From Vibrio hippocampi (GTDB lineage: Bacteria > Pseudomonadota > Gammaproteobacteria > Enterobacterales > Vibrionaceae): 64,000 nucleotides of DNA. The notes below the pieces were generated by a model, which made no database searches, was not told the origin of the DNA, and saw only the letters and a program-made list of their open reading frames with translations. Each line of letters starts with the position of its first letter. The first letter of the stretch is position 1. Shown piece after piece: positions 50,458 to 58,905 of the stretch. The DNA is taken from assembly GCF_921292975.1 (NCBI RefSeq), contig NZ_CAKLCM010000003.1, forward strand, positions 434,001 to 498,000. Direction: 5' to 3'. A program made the position numbers and the translations under genes.

Positions 50458-51195
50458 TTAGGCAAGTCGAGTCCAGTGTTGATATTGACCAGTAAATTTT
50501 TTGGCGAGCGGCGAGGCATATTGACCCGATTTAGACGTGGTGAGATTCAATTGGTGGAGTGATTCCGCCAATTTGACGGCCGCGACCACGCCATCAATAA
50601 CAGGCACATTGAGCTGCTCGGATAACTCATTGGCGAGATCGGACATCCCCGCACAGCCCAAAACAATCGCTTCAGCGCCATCTTGTTGAATCGCCAGTTC
50701 ACACTCATGCTTGAGCTGGTTATAGGTATCGCGATCAATGGATTCGAGATCGAGAACCGCAATATCCGTGGCACGCACACCGCTGCACAAATGCTGGTAA
50801 CCGTAACGTTGCAACAGATGTTCGCTGGCTGGCAGGGTGCGAGTCATGGTGGTGACCACGCCAAATCGGTAGCTCACAAGGCTAGCGAGCTGAAAGGCGG
50901 CGCCCGCAATCCCAATCACCGGCTTAGTGGCGATCTCTCTTGCGGCATCCAGCGCGGGATCACCAAAACAGGCGATGATATGCGCATCAACGCCCAGCTG
51001 TTCGCCTTTACGGATCTCTTCTAATAGCGCTGCCGCAGCGATGGTTTCGTCAAAAGCACACTCGATACTTTCGGGACCATGTTCGGGTGAGATGGCGCGG
51101 ATCTCGGTGCCAGGCTGAGCGATCTGCGCCGCACTAAGGGCGATCTTGTCGGTCATCCCTTGGCAGGTATTGGGATTTACTAGATTGATTTTCAT
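50458..51195 (-). CDS. hpxA: Allantoin racemase (Asp/Glu/hydantoin racemase family)
   Basis: This enzyme interconverts (R)- and (S)-allantoin so that the whole pool can enter the stereospecific allantoinase. The 245-residue protein has the two catalytic Cys of the family in IIACFGDPALDAAREI and IVLGCAGMSDLANEL, and the start NLVNPNTCQGMT. It is 4 bp downstream of the GntR regulator gene and 48 bp upstream of the allantoinase gene. Hydantoin racemase is the main alternative, but the context favours allantoin. Confidence 0.9.
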   Translation of the reverse strand: MKINLVNPNTCQGMTDKIALSAAQIAQPGTEIRAISPEHGPESIECAFDETIAAAALLEEIRKGEQLGVDAHIIACFGDPALDAAREIATKPVIGIAGAAFQLASLVSYRFGVVTTMTRTLPASEHLLQRYGYQHLCSGVRATDIAVLDLESIDRDTYNQLKHECELAIQQDGAEAIVLGCAGMSDLANELSEQLNVPVIDGVVAAVKLAESLHQLNLTTSKSGQYASPLAKKFTGQYQHWTRLA

Positions 51196-51198
51196 GGT

Positions 51199-51870
51199 TT
51201 AATTCACTTGGGCAAAAAGGGTTTGAAAGTTAATTTCTGGGTCGGGTTCTTCATCCAGTTGCAGCGAGGACTTAATCATCTGTAAGTGATGCTGCATCCA
51301 GTGCTGGGCTTTGTCGGCTTGATTGTCATCGAGAAGATCAAGCAGTTGCGAGTGATCGCCGCAATCGCAACTCACGCTGTGTTTTGAACCATAAGCAGCA
51401 ATAATCAGTGACGAGCGATAGCACAGTTGTTCGATAAATTCGGCTAATACCGAGTTATTCGCCAGTTTCGCGAGCTCAAAGTGGAAGCGAGCAGTGAGCT
51501 GTATCGAGGCTGCCAAGTCACCGTTTTCATCCGCTTGTTTTTCTTCCTTCACCATATCGCGAAAGTGATTAGAAGCTTCTTTGCTCCAATGACGCAAAAT
51601 ATCGCTAATCATCAGTGGTTCGAGCAGGATGCGACTGTCTAAAACCTCTTCTGCTTCTTGCTTACTCGGGTTGTTAACATGTGCGCCTTTGTTTGGCTGA
51701 ATCACAACGAATCGTTCAAGGGCTAAACGCTGTAGAACTTTTCGAATACCGGTTCGACTAATGCCAAATGCTTCCGACAATTTATCTTCCGGTAAGCGTA
51801 CGCCCGGCTCTAATTTATGTTCCACAATGGCTTTTAATATTTGCTGGTAGATTTTTTCATCACTCGACAT
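51199..51870 (-). CDS. hpxS: GntR-family (FadR/FCD) regulator of the allantoin genes
   Basis: The N-terminal winged helix-turn-helix is clear (IVEHKLEPGVRLPEDKLSEAFGISRTGIRKVLQRLALERF), followed by an all-helical FCD ligand domain (about residues 80-210) with the metal-type Asp/His pattern ARFHFELAKLANNSVLAEFIEQL. It heads the hpxSAB-like unit and is divergent from the permease. Palindromic TTGTATACAA sites in the intergenic region are its likely operators. The start is ambiguous (GTG 51879, ATG 51876, ATG 51870), because it lies in a 16-bp tandem repeat. I chose 51870 from spacing to a GAG. Confidence 0.9.
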   Translation of the reverse strand: MSSDEKIYQQILKAIVEHKLEPGVRLPEDKLSEAFGISRTGIRKVLQRLALERFVVIQPNKGAHVNNPSKQEAEEVLDSRILLEPLMISDILRHWSKEASNHFRDMVKEEKQADENGDLAASIQLTARFHFELAKLANNSVLAEFIEQLCYRSSLIIAAYGSKHSVSCDCGDHSQLLDLLDDNQADKAQHWMQHHLQMIKSSLQLDEEPDPEINFQTLFAQVN

Positions 51871-51902
51871 TTTCATCACTCGATATTCTCATCACTCGAC
51901 AT
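51857..51902. repeat. 16-bp tandem repeat across the GntR gene start
   Basis: The unit TCATCACTCGACATTT occurs twice and a third, shorter copy follows. The repeat makes several candidate start codons in the same and neighbouring frames. Loss or gain of a unit would change the leader or the N-terminus of the regulator. Confidence 0.85.
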
Positions 51903-51985
51903 GGTAGGGCTGCCCGTTATTTCTTTTTCTTTATAGAGATGGATAAAGCAAGTTGTATACCAAATATAGCCAATCTTAAGGGTTA

Positions 51986-51997
51986 ATTGTATACAAT
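51986..51997. promoter_or_regulatory. GntR operator candidate 1 (ATTGTATACAAT)
   Basis: A perfect 12-bp palindrome of the TTGTATACAA type bound by FadR-subfamily GntR regulators. It lies about 116 bp upstream of the GntR gene start and about 240 bp upstream of the permease start. A half-site AGTTGTATACC is at 51951-51961. Confidence 0.68.
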
Positions 51998-52206
51998 ATT
52001 TTCAGTCATTGTAGTCATTGGCGTGTTGGTTATCGGTGCGCATCGTTAGTTATGGATAAAATACCGTTGAAGTTATATTTCTAAGCACCAGAATGAGGCG
52101 CTTTGCGTCACGACAGTGCGAGCTATATGGTTTATTTATATCAGTAGAATTGTTTAACCCTTATTAAATAAGGGATTAACATTATGGCATGCTAATTGTA
52201 TTTATG

Positions 52207-52218
52207 ATTGTATACAAT
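52207..52218. promoter_or_regulatory. GntR operator candidate 2 (ATTGTATACAAT)
   Basis: An identical perfect palindrome, 20 bp before the permease start codon. Together with the first copy, it brackets the divergent promoter region (51871-52237), which otherwise shows only AT-rich sequence and a half-site ATTGTATTTA at 52196-52205. A bound regulator here would block permease transcription or translation start. Confidence 0.72.
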
Positions 52219-52237
52219 TATGAATGGAGACATAGAG

Positions 52238-53677
52238 ATGGAAAAGGAATTACCAGTAAGTCCCAGACTCAGTAATGAAGATCTGGCACCAGAGCAAAAA
52301 CAAAAATGGGGTTGGTACAGCATATTTGCTTTCTGGATGTCTGATGTTCACAGCGTCGGTGGTTATGTATTTGCCGCGAGCTTATTTGCATTAGGTTTAA
52401 ATGGCATTCAGGTATTTATTAGTTTATTAGCCGGTATTTCAATTGTTTTGGTGTTTGCTAATTTAATGGGTAAACCCGGTCAGAAAGCGGGTGTTCCGTT
52501 TCCGGTTGTGGCTCGTATGTCGTTTGGTGTTTTTGGCGCTAATATACCCGCGGTGATCCGTGGCTTGATAGCGGTGGTTTGGTACGGTATTCAAACCTAT
52601 CTGGCATCGAGTTCGTTTATTATTTTGTTGCTGTACTTCTTTCCGTCGACCGAGCAATTAGCTCAGCACTCATTCCTTGGTTTGTCATACCTTGGTTGGG
52701 TTGGCTTTACCTCGATGTGGATACTGCAAGCCGTTGTGTTTATGTTCGGTATGGACGTGATTCGCAAGGTCATTGACTGGTCGGGTCCGGCGATTTATCT
52801 GGCGATGTTTGCACTGTGTGGCTATATGATTAACCTCGCGGGTTGGGAAAACATCAGTTTCAACCTTGGCAAACAAAGCCTAGTAGGCTCGGATGCGATT
52901 GTGCAGATGTTGATTGCCACCGCTTTAGTGGCGGGTTACTTTGCGGGTCCCACGCTTAACTTCAGTGACTTTTCTCGCTACTGTGTGAGCTATAAAGAGC
53001 TGAAAATTGGTAACATTCTTGGTCTACCGGTTAACTTTATTCTGTTTTCTCTATTTAGTGTCATCATCGTTTCCGCGTCGATTCCTGTGTTTGGTGAAAT
53101 GATTGTTGATCCGGTTGAAACCGTAAAACGCCTTGATTCAGGGATGATCACGGTATTAGGAGCGCTCACCTTTATTTTCGCCACAGTAGGCATCAATATT
53201 GTCGCTAACTTTGTTGCGCCAGCGTTTGATTTCTCGAATGTCTCGCCGCAAAAAATTAGCTTTAAAATGGGCGGTTTTATTGCTGCCTTTGGTTCGGTGT
53301 TATTAACGCCTTGGAATCTATTTAATAATCCAGAAGTGATTCACTATACCGTGGATGTATTAGCGGCGATGATTGGTCCCCTGTACGGCATTATTATTGT
53401 TGATTACTATATTATTAAGAAAAGTCAGATTCACGTACCGTCGCTCTATACGGAATCACCAAACGGTCAGTATTGGTATAAAAACGGCATCAATATGAAC
53501 AGTGTTTATGCGTTATTAGTCGCCAGTGCGGTAGCGATTATTGCGACCTTCTTCGTGGTTGAATTAGCGAATTACGCATTATTTATCGGTGGCTTTGTCT
53601 CTGCCTTGGTATATCGTATTCTCATGGAAAAACGCCTTGCGTGGGCATCACAGTCTTCGCTAGCCAAACAACAATAA
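52238..53677 (+). CDS. NCS1-family allantoin/nucleobase permease
   Basis: An inner-membrane cation symporter of the PucI/HpxC/PurP-like NCS1 type. From the ATG at 52238 (GGAG 8 bases upstream) it has 479 residues and about 12 transmembrane segments. Landmarks are WGWYSIFAFWMSDVHSVGGY, NLMGKPGQKAGVPFPVVAR, GLIAVVWYGIQTYLASSS and GPTLNFSDFSRYCVSY. It is divergent from the GntR-racemase-allantoinase unit with shared operators, so allantoin is the likely substrate. It differs from the permease at 1-1408, so two NCS1 transporters serve the two ring-degradation loci. Confidence 0.92.
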   Translation: MEKELPVSPRLSNEDLAPEQKQKWGWYSIFAFWMSDVHSVGGYVFAASLFALGLNGIQVFISLLAGISIVLVFANLMGKPGQKAGVPFPVVARMSFGVFGANIPAVIRGLIAVVWYGIQTYLASSSFIILLLYFFPSTEQLAQHSFLGLSYLGWVGFTSMWILQAVVFMFGMDVIRKVIDWSGPAIYLAMFALCGYMINLAGWENISFNLGKQSLVGSDAIVQMLIATALVAGYFAGPTLNFSDFSRYCVSYKELKIGNILGLPVNFILFSLFSVIIVSASIPVFGEMIVDPVETVKRLDSGMITVLGALTFIFATVGINIVANFVAPAFDFSNVSPQKISFKMGGFIAAFGSVLLTPWNLFNNPEVIHYTVDVLAAMIGPLYGIIIVDYYIIKKSQIHVPSLYTESPNGQYWYKNGINMNSVYALLVASAVAIIATFFVVELANYALFIGGFVSALVYRILMEKRLAWASQSSLAKQQ

Positions 53678-53690
53678 ACCTTTCCCCTTC

Positions 53691-53730
53691 AAAACAGGTC
53701 AGTGCTTTGGTGCTCTGACCTGTTTTTTTT
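53691..53730 (+). terminator. Intrinsic terminator after the NCS1 permease gene
   Basis: AACAGGTCAG and CTGACCTGTT form a 10-bp stem with a 12-base loop and a tract of eight T, starting 14 bp past the stop. Confidence 0.93.
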
Positions 53731-53988
53731 ATTCATCAAAGTCATATGGATATTTTTCTAAATAGGGCGAGATTGCACGATTAGGGAATAGCGCTGTATT
53801 TGTACAAACTTGGTGCAGAAGCACCATATTAGACCATGTTATCTAACTGAATTTGGACATATTTTGTTTCATGTCGGCACTAAATCCCTATAAACACTGG
53901 GTTCTTTTAATTTACTTTATTTTGGCACATTCGTTGCACTATCTAATTTAGATGTTTCAATCGTTTCATAAATTAAAGGACTTAAAGT

Positions 53989-54780
53989 ATGAAAGTACTC
54001 AAATTAATCATGGGTGTTGCTCTAACCTGTACTGTTGCCGTGACTTCATGGGTCGCGAATGCCTCTCAGCTTGATGTAATTAAGCAGCAAGGCGTCCTTA
54101 AAGTGGCGGTACCACAAGACTTTCCTCCGTTTGGCTCTGTCGGTATCGACCTCAAACCGCAAGGTTATGATATCGACATGGCGCAATATCTCGCGGATGA
54201 ACTAGGCGTTAAGTTGGACTTAGTGCCTGTAACCAGTGCTAACCGTATTCCTTATCTGCAAACTCGCAAAGTGGACTTGGTGATTTCAAGTCTAGGTAAA
54301 AATGCTGAACGTGAAAAAGCGATCGATTTTACTGCGCCTTACGCGCCATTTTTCCTCGGTGTCTTTGGTCAGGGTAGTGAAAACGTGGCTTCTGCTGCGG
54401 AGCTAAAAGGCAAAACCGTTGGCGTAACAAGAGGTTCTGTTGAAGATATCGAGCTAAGCAAGTTGGTATCCGGTGACACAGTATTGAAGCGCTATGAAGA
54501 TAACAACGCGACACTGTCTGCGTATCTTTCGGGTCAGGTTAGCCTTATCGCGACAGGTAACTTAGTGGTAACAGAAATTGCCAACCGTTATCCAAGCAAA
54601 GCGCCAGAAGTGAAATTTATGCTGAAAAACTCGCCATGCTACATCGGTGTGATGAAAGGCGATACTGAATTGCAGCAAGCGATCAATGAGTTGATCAGCA
54701 AAGCAAAATCAGACGGCAAACTAGAATCAATTTCTCAGAAATGGCTTAAGGCTTCATTCCCAGCAGATTTAGGTGCTTAA
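53989..54780 (+). CDS. Periplasmic substrate-binding protein of a polar-amino-acid-type ABC transporter
   Basis: A 263-residue product with a signal peptide (about residues 1-26, ending WVANAS) and an SBP family 3 fold. It has LKVAVPQDFPPFGSVG, PQGYDIDMAQYLADELGVK and KVDLVISSLGKNAEREKAIDFTAPY. The gene starts an ABC operon. In the context of allantoin catabolism the ligand may be a ureide (allantoate, ureidoglycine-like) or an amino acid rather than a standard polar amino acid. That is an inference from position. Confidence 0.9.
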   Translation: MKVLKLIMGVALTCTVAVTSWVANASQLDVIKQQGVLKVAVPQDFPPFGSVGIDLKPQGYDIDMAQYLADELGVKLDLVPVTSANRIPYLQTRKVDLVISSLGKNAEREKAIDFTAPYAPFFLGVFGQGSENVASAAELKGKTVGVTRGSVEDIELSKLVSGDTVLKRYEDNNATLSAYLSGQVSLIATGNLVVTEIANRYPSKAPEVKFMLKNSPCYIGVMKGDTELQQAINELISKAKSDGKLESISQKWLKASFPADLGA

Positions 54781-54795
54781 GTTAGGAACCTCGGT

Positions 54796-55464
54796 ATGAA
54801 TTATTCATTGGATTTTGCTGGGCTTATTCCTTACCTGCCGCAGTTTGCGGCAGGTGTCTGGACCACGATTAAACTCACGGTATTGTCCACAGTTGTAGGG
54901 CTTTTGCTCGGTACGTTATGTGCGGCGGGTCGCACTAGCCGAGCAAAATGGCTCAAAGTGCTGTGTTCGAGCTACATTGAGTTGGTGCGTAATACCCCAT
55001 TTATTGTTCAGCTGTTTTTTATCTTTTTTGGATTACCGGCACTCGGCTTACGCCTTAATGCGTGGGAAGCAGGCGTATTGGCCATGGTGTTAAATCTTGG
55101 TGCATACAGTGCAGAGATCATTCGAGCGGGTATCGACGCTACGCCGAAAGGGCAGTGGGAAGCGGGTAAGGCGCTCGGTCTTACCAAAACTCAGACCTTG
55201 ATCCATATCGTGCTGTCGCCTGCTTATCAGAGGGTTTATCCCGCGCTTGTTAGTCAGTGCATTATCGTTATGTTGGGTTCGGCGGTGGTATCACAAATCT
55301 CGCTTGAAGAACTGACCTTTGCCGCCAACTTTGCCCAGTCTCGAAGCTTTTTGAGCTTTGAATCCTATATGTTAACGGCCGCCATCTACTTGTTGCTCGC
55401 AGTGGCGATGCGGTTTGTGTTTTCCACCATTAAGCAAGTTAGCTTTAAAAACCCATCGTTGTAA
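54796..55464 (+). CDS. Amino-acid-type ABC transporter permease 1
   Basis: A 222-residue His/Glu/Gln/Arg/opine-type permease with about five transmembrane helices. GVWTTIKLTVLSTVVGLLLG is the first, and the EAA loop reads GKALGLTKTQTLIHIVLSPA, where the ATPase contacts. It lies 15 bp after the binding protein and 12 bp before the second permease. Confidence 0.93.
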   Translation: MNYSLDFAGLIPYLPQFAAGVWTTIKLTVLSTVVGLLLGTLCAAGRTSRAKWLKVLCSSYIELVRNTPFIVQLFFIFFGLPALGLRLNAWEAGVLAMVLNLGAYSAEIIRAGIDATPKGQWEAGKALGLTKTQTLIHIVLSPAYQRVYPALVSQCIIVMLGSAVVSQISLEELTFAANFAQSRSFLSFESYMLTAAIYLLLAVAMRFVFSTIKQVSFKNPSL

Positions 55465-55476
55465 GAGGTTTATACC

Positions 55477-56127
55477 ATGGTCGAATTTTCTGATTGGGAT
55501 ATTTTACGTAACTTATTGCTAGCAGCAAGGTGGACACTATTGCTGTCGCTGTTGGCGTTTCTTTTTGGTGGGGCATTAGGGGCGTTATTGACTTTTTTGC
55601 ACAGCACCAAAAACACATTTTTCACTGCGTTGATTAAGGTTTATGTGGAGCTATTTCAAGGCACTCCGCTATTAATGCAGCTGTTTTTGACCTTTTTCGG
55701 GCTATCGCTTATCGGTATTGAGGTCAGCCCGTGGACGGCGGCAATTTTGTCACTGACGCTATTTAGCAGCGCCTACTTCCATGATATCTGGCGCGGCTGT
55801 ATTGAAGCGTTACCTAAAGGTCAATGGGAAGCATCAAAGACCTTGGGATTGACGTATTTTAATACCATGAAGCATGTGATTGCACCGCAAGCGTTTAAGA
55901 TTTCTATCGCTCCCACCGTTGGCTTTTCGGTACAGATCGTTAAAGGAACCGCGTTGGCGTCCATTATCGGATTTGTCGAGCTCACCAAAGCGGGCACGAT
56001 GCTCAATAACGCCACGTTTCAACCTTTTAAAGTGTTCGCTTTTGTCGCGTTGCTCTACTTCATGATGTGCTTTCCGCTGTCTGTTTACGCTCGTTATTTG
56101 GAGAATAAAAACCATGTCACTCGTTAG
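55477..56127 (+). CDS. Amino-acid-type ABC transporter permease 2
   Basis: A 216-residue permease of the same family as its neighbour, with AARWTLLLSLLAFLFGGALGA, YVELFQGTPLLMQLFLTFFG and the EAA loop ASKTLGLTYFNTMKHVIAPQ. Two different permeases imply a heterodimeric pore. It overlaps the ATPase gene by 14 bases. Confidence 0.93.
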   Translation: MVEFSDWDILRNLLLAARWTLLLSLLAFLFGGALGALLTFLHSTKNTFFTALIKVYVELFQGTPLLMQLFLTFFGLSLIGIEVSPWTAAILSLTLFSSAYFHDIWRGCIEALPKGQWEASKTLGLTYFNTMKHVIAPQAFKISIAPTVGFSVQIVKGTALASIIGFVELTKAGTMLNNATFQPFKVFAFVALLYFMMCFPLSVYARYLENKNHVTR

Positions 56128-56842
56128 TATCGATCAAGTCCATAAATATTATGGCGAAAACCACGTATTGAAAGGCGTTGACCTAAAGGTTAAGGCTGGA
56201 GAAGTGGTGTCTATTATAGGTCGAAGCGGTTCTGGTAAAAGCACCTTGCTGCGCTGTTTGAATGGTTTAGAAAGCTATGAAGAGGGCGCCATCGTCGTTG
56301 ACCGTCAGGCAGTGGAAGATGATGACTACAAGTTGCGAATCCTTAGTCGCAGCGTCGGAATGGTGTTTCAAAGCTTTAATCTCTTTCCCCACAAGACCGC
56401 AGGGGAAAATATCATGCTAGCGCCGATGCTGGTGCTGAAAAAGAGTCGTGAAGAAGCCAAAGTGCTGGCTCAAGAACTGCTCGAAAAAGTGGGTCTAGCC
56501 GACAAGTTTGATGCTTACCCAAGCAACTTATCCGGTGGACAACAGCAGCGCGTGGCGATTGCTCGCTCTCTGGCGATGTCACCTAAAGTATTACTGTGTG
56601 ATGAGATCACCTCCGCACTGGATCCCGAATTGGTCGGTGAAGTGCTGCGCGTACTTGAACAATTAAAAGCCGAGGGCATGACGCTGATTTTGGTGACCCA
56701 CGAAATGAATTTTGCCCGAGATGTGGGTGATCGCGTGGTGTTTATGAACCAAGGAAAGGTGTGGGAAAGTGGCGATAGCCAAGCGGTATTTGCTGATCCA
56801 CAAACTGCAGAGTTACAAGCGTTCCTGTCTGCGGTTCGTTAA
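56114..56842 (+). CDS. Amino-acid-type ABC transporter ATPase
   Basis: The 242-residue GlnQ-like ATPase has Walker A (IGRSGSGKSTLLRCLNG), the Q-loop (VFQSFNLFPH), the signature LSGGQQQRVAIARSLA, Walker B (VLLCDEITSALDPE) and the switch His (VTHEM). It powers the importer made with the preceding three genes. It ends 38 bp before the RpiR-type regulator. Confidence 0.95.
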   Translation: MSLVSIDQVHKYYGENHVLKGVDLKVKAGEVVSIIGRSGSGKSTLLRCLNGLESYEEGAIVVDRQAVEDDDYKLRILSRSVGMVFQSFNLFPHKTAGENIMLAPMLVLKKSREEAKVLAQELLEKVGLADKFDAYPSNLSGGQQQRVAIARSLAMSPKVLLCDEITSALDPELVGEVLRVLEQLKAEGMTLILVTHEMNFARDVGDRVVFMNQGKVWESGDSQAVFADPQTAELQAFLSAVR

Positions 56843-56880
56843 TGACAGATAAAAAGTAAACCGACGGAGAAAGCGACCTT

Positions 56881-57687
56881 ATGACCAACCCTATGACCGA
56901 ACGCATTGCACAACATTATGCCGATTTGACGCAAAATAGTCGTCGCATCGCCGACTATTTGCTGGTGAATCCAGAAAAGATCTTGATGTTGTCGACCAAT
57001 GAAATTGCTCAAGAGTGTTCGGTCTCCAAGGCGAGTGTCAGTCGTTTTATCCGTAAATTGGGCTATCAAGATCATGGCTGTTTGCGAACTGAATTGCTCG
57101 ATGAGCGTGATAAAGGCACACCGATGGCCACGTTATCGGATGCCACCGGTTTTAACGCCGAACTCGCCGCGTTAGAAAGCATGTGGGCACAAATTGAAAG
57201 CATCGATCTTGAGCCTATCATTGACGCTTTGATGAACAGCAAAAGAATCAAACTGATTGGTTATCGCAATAGCTATCCGGTCGCTATGCACTTTAGGCAA
57301 CAACTGTTGCAGTGTCGCCAGCAGGTGGATCTCTTGCCATTGCCGGGACAAACCATCGGCGAAGATATAGCCTCAATTGATGAGCAAGATTTCATCGTAT
57401 TAATTGGTATTCGCCGTCGTGTCCATGGCTTTGCCGAGTTGATTGAACGATTACCGAGCCATCAAACGCTGTTGATTACCGACCAAACTGGCATTCATTA
57501 CCAATCACAGGCTGCCTGCACCTTAGTTTGCCCAATGGGCAACGACCGACCACTGGATAGCTATGCCGCACCGATGGCGCTCATCTCTTATTTGAGCAAC
57601 CGTGTTTACGACAAATTGGGACGCAAAGCGACAAAGGTCAGTGAGTCGGTCAGTCAAACCTACTCAGTTTTGAACGAATTAGAATAA
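56881..57687 (+). CDS. MurR/RpiR-family transcriptional regulator
   Basis: The 268-residue product has an N-terminal RpiR helix-turn-helix (DYLLVNPEKILMLSTNEIAQECSVSKASVSRFIRKLGY) and a SIS sugar-isomerase-like domain (about residues 120-250; LIGYRNSYPVAMHFRQQLLQ). Such regulators usually sense a phosphorylated sugar or small metabolite. Here the SIS domain probably binds a ureide or a breakdown product. It sits in the middle of the operon between the transporter and the catabolic enzymes, 36 bp upstream of the amidase. The ATG at 56893 is an alternative start. Confidence 0.9.
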   Translation: MTNPMTERIAQHYADLTQNSRRIADYLLVNPEKILMLSTNEIAQECSVSKASVSRFIRKLGYQDHGCLRTELLDERDKGTPMATLSDATGFNAELAALESMWAQIESIDLEPIIDALMNSKRIKLIGYRNSYPVAMHFRQQLLQCRQQVDLLPLPGQTIGEDIASIDEQDFIVLIGIRRRVHGFAELIERLPSHQTLLITDQTGIHYQSQAACTLVCPMGNDRPLDSYAAPMALISYLSNRVYDKLGRKATKVSESVSQTYSVLNELE

Positions 57688-57723
57688 TTAACAACACGTT
57701 GGCTATACAAAGGAATCAATAAT

Positions 57724-58905
57724 ATGGAAAGGGATCGCCGAGTCTATTGCACACAAGGTCCAGAACGGCTGGAGCCGCTTCAATCTGGTCGCTTGGATGG
57801 GTTGAGTTTTGTGTTTAAAGACCTGTTTGATGTAGAAGGCTATGTGACGGGTGCTGGCAATCCGGCATGGCTTGATAGCCACGATCACGCCCAATCCACC
57901 ACGCCATTGATTTTAGATCTGCTGTCAGACGGAGCACTTTGCCAAGGGCGAGTTCAGACGGATGAACTCGCCTACAGCTTAAACGGGATTAACGTCCATT
58001 ATGGTACGCCTATTAACCCCGTCGCTCCCGATTCGTTACCCGGAGGTTCATCAAGTGGCAGCGCGGTCGCGGTGGCGAGTGGCGATGTGGATTTTGCTAT
58101 TGGGACAGACACCGGAGGCTCGGTTCGCGTGCCTGCCAGTTATTGTGGTTTATATGGTTTACGCCCCACTTTGGGCGGCTTGTCTCTTGAGCATAGCTTT
58201 ACCTTGTCACAAAGCTTCGATACCGCGGGCATCTTCAGTCGTGAACTGACGATTTTGAGTCAAGTATTCCAGACGTTGCGAGGCGAATCAGCAGCAGGTT
58301 CCGCCGCATCGAGAGTACTGCTCGATACTCGCATGAAGTCATTGATGGGACCGGAAAGATTAGCGCGTCTGAGTTATCTGCTGGACAAGGCGGATATCCA
58401 GCTTGTAGAGAAAGAGCTGTTGGCTGAAGCGGATTACGGTTTGGAGCAATTAAGCTTTATGTTTAGAACCATCCAAGGCTACGAAATCATCCAACGCCAT
58501 GAAGCGTGGTTGCAACAGTGGCAACATACGCTGGCAGCACCCATTCAAGAGCGTGTGGCTTGGTCACGCCAATTAACCCGTGACGATTACCTTGGTGCTC
58601 AAAAGCAGCAAGCCGAGTTTACCCAATGGCTGACAGGCGTATTGGCGGATGAAAATGCTCAGTTATTGTTGCCCACGACACCGGGCGCACCACCTAAACT
58701 TACCATGCCAGAGGCAGAGCTTGCGCAGTATCGCTCCGATCTGATGGGATTAACGAGTTTGGCGGGACTTGCAGGCTTACCTCAATTACATATTCCTTTG
58801 CACAGCTTGGCACAAGGTCCGGCAGGATTTTCACTGCTGGGTTCGGCAAACAGTGAAGTATCGCTGATTGCCACGGCAAGCCGCTTAATCACAGGAGACG
58901 CATAA
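57724..58905 (+). CDS. Amidase-signature hydrolase (possible HpxY-type amidase)
   Basis: The 393-residue enzyme has the amidase catalytic triad: Lys in VFKDLFDVEGY, the cis-Ser in PGGSSSGSAVAVAS and the nucleophile Ser in GTDTGGSVRVPASYCG. It should hydrolyse a small amide or urea derivative. Similar amidases (AtzE-like, HpxY) stand next to the GGT-type oxamate hydrolase in hpxWXYZ loci. The small AtzG/HpxX partner seen there is missing here, and the protein is shorter than AtzE. Its stop overlaps the next start (TAATG). Confidence 0.88.
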   Translation: MERDRRVYCTQGPERLEPLQSGRLDGLSFVFKDLFDVEGYVTGAGNPAWLDSHDHAQSTTPLILDLLSDGALCQGRVQTDELAYSLNGINVHYGTPINPVAPDSLPGGSSSGSAVAVASGDVDFAIGTDTGGSVRVPASYCGLYGLRPTLGGLSLEHSFTLSQSFDTAGIFSRELTILSQVFQTLRGESAAGSAASRVLLDTRMKSLMGPERLARLSYLLDKADIQLVEKELLAEADYGLEQLSFMFRTIQGYEIIQRHEAWLQQWQHTLAAPIQERVAWSRQLTRDDYLGAQKQQAEFTQWLTGVLADENAQLLLPTTPGAPPKLTMPEAELAQYRSDLMGLTSLAGLAGLPQLHIPLHSLAQGPAGFSLLGSANSEVSLIATASRLITGDA

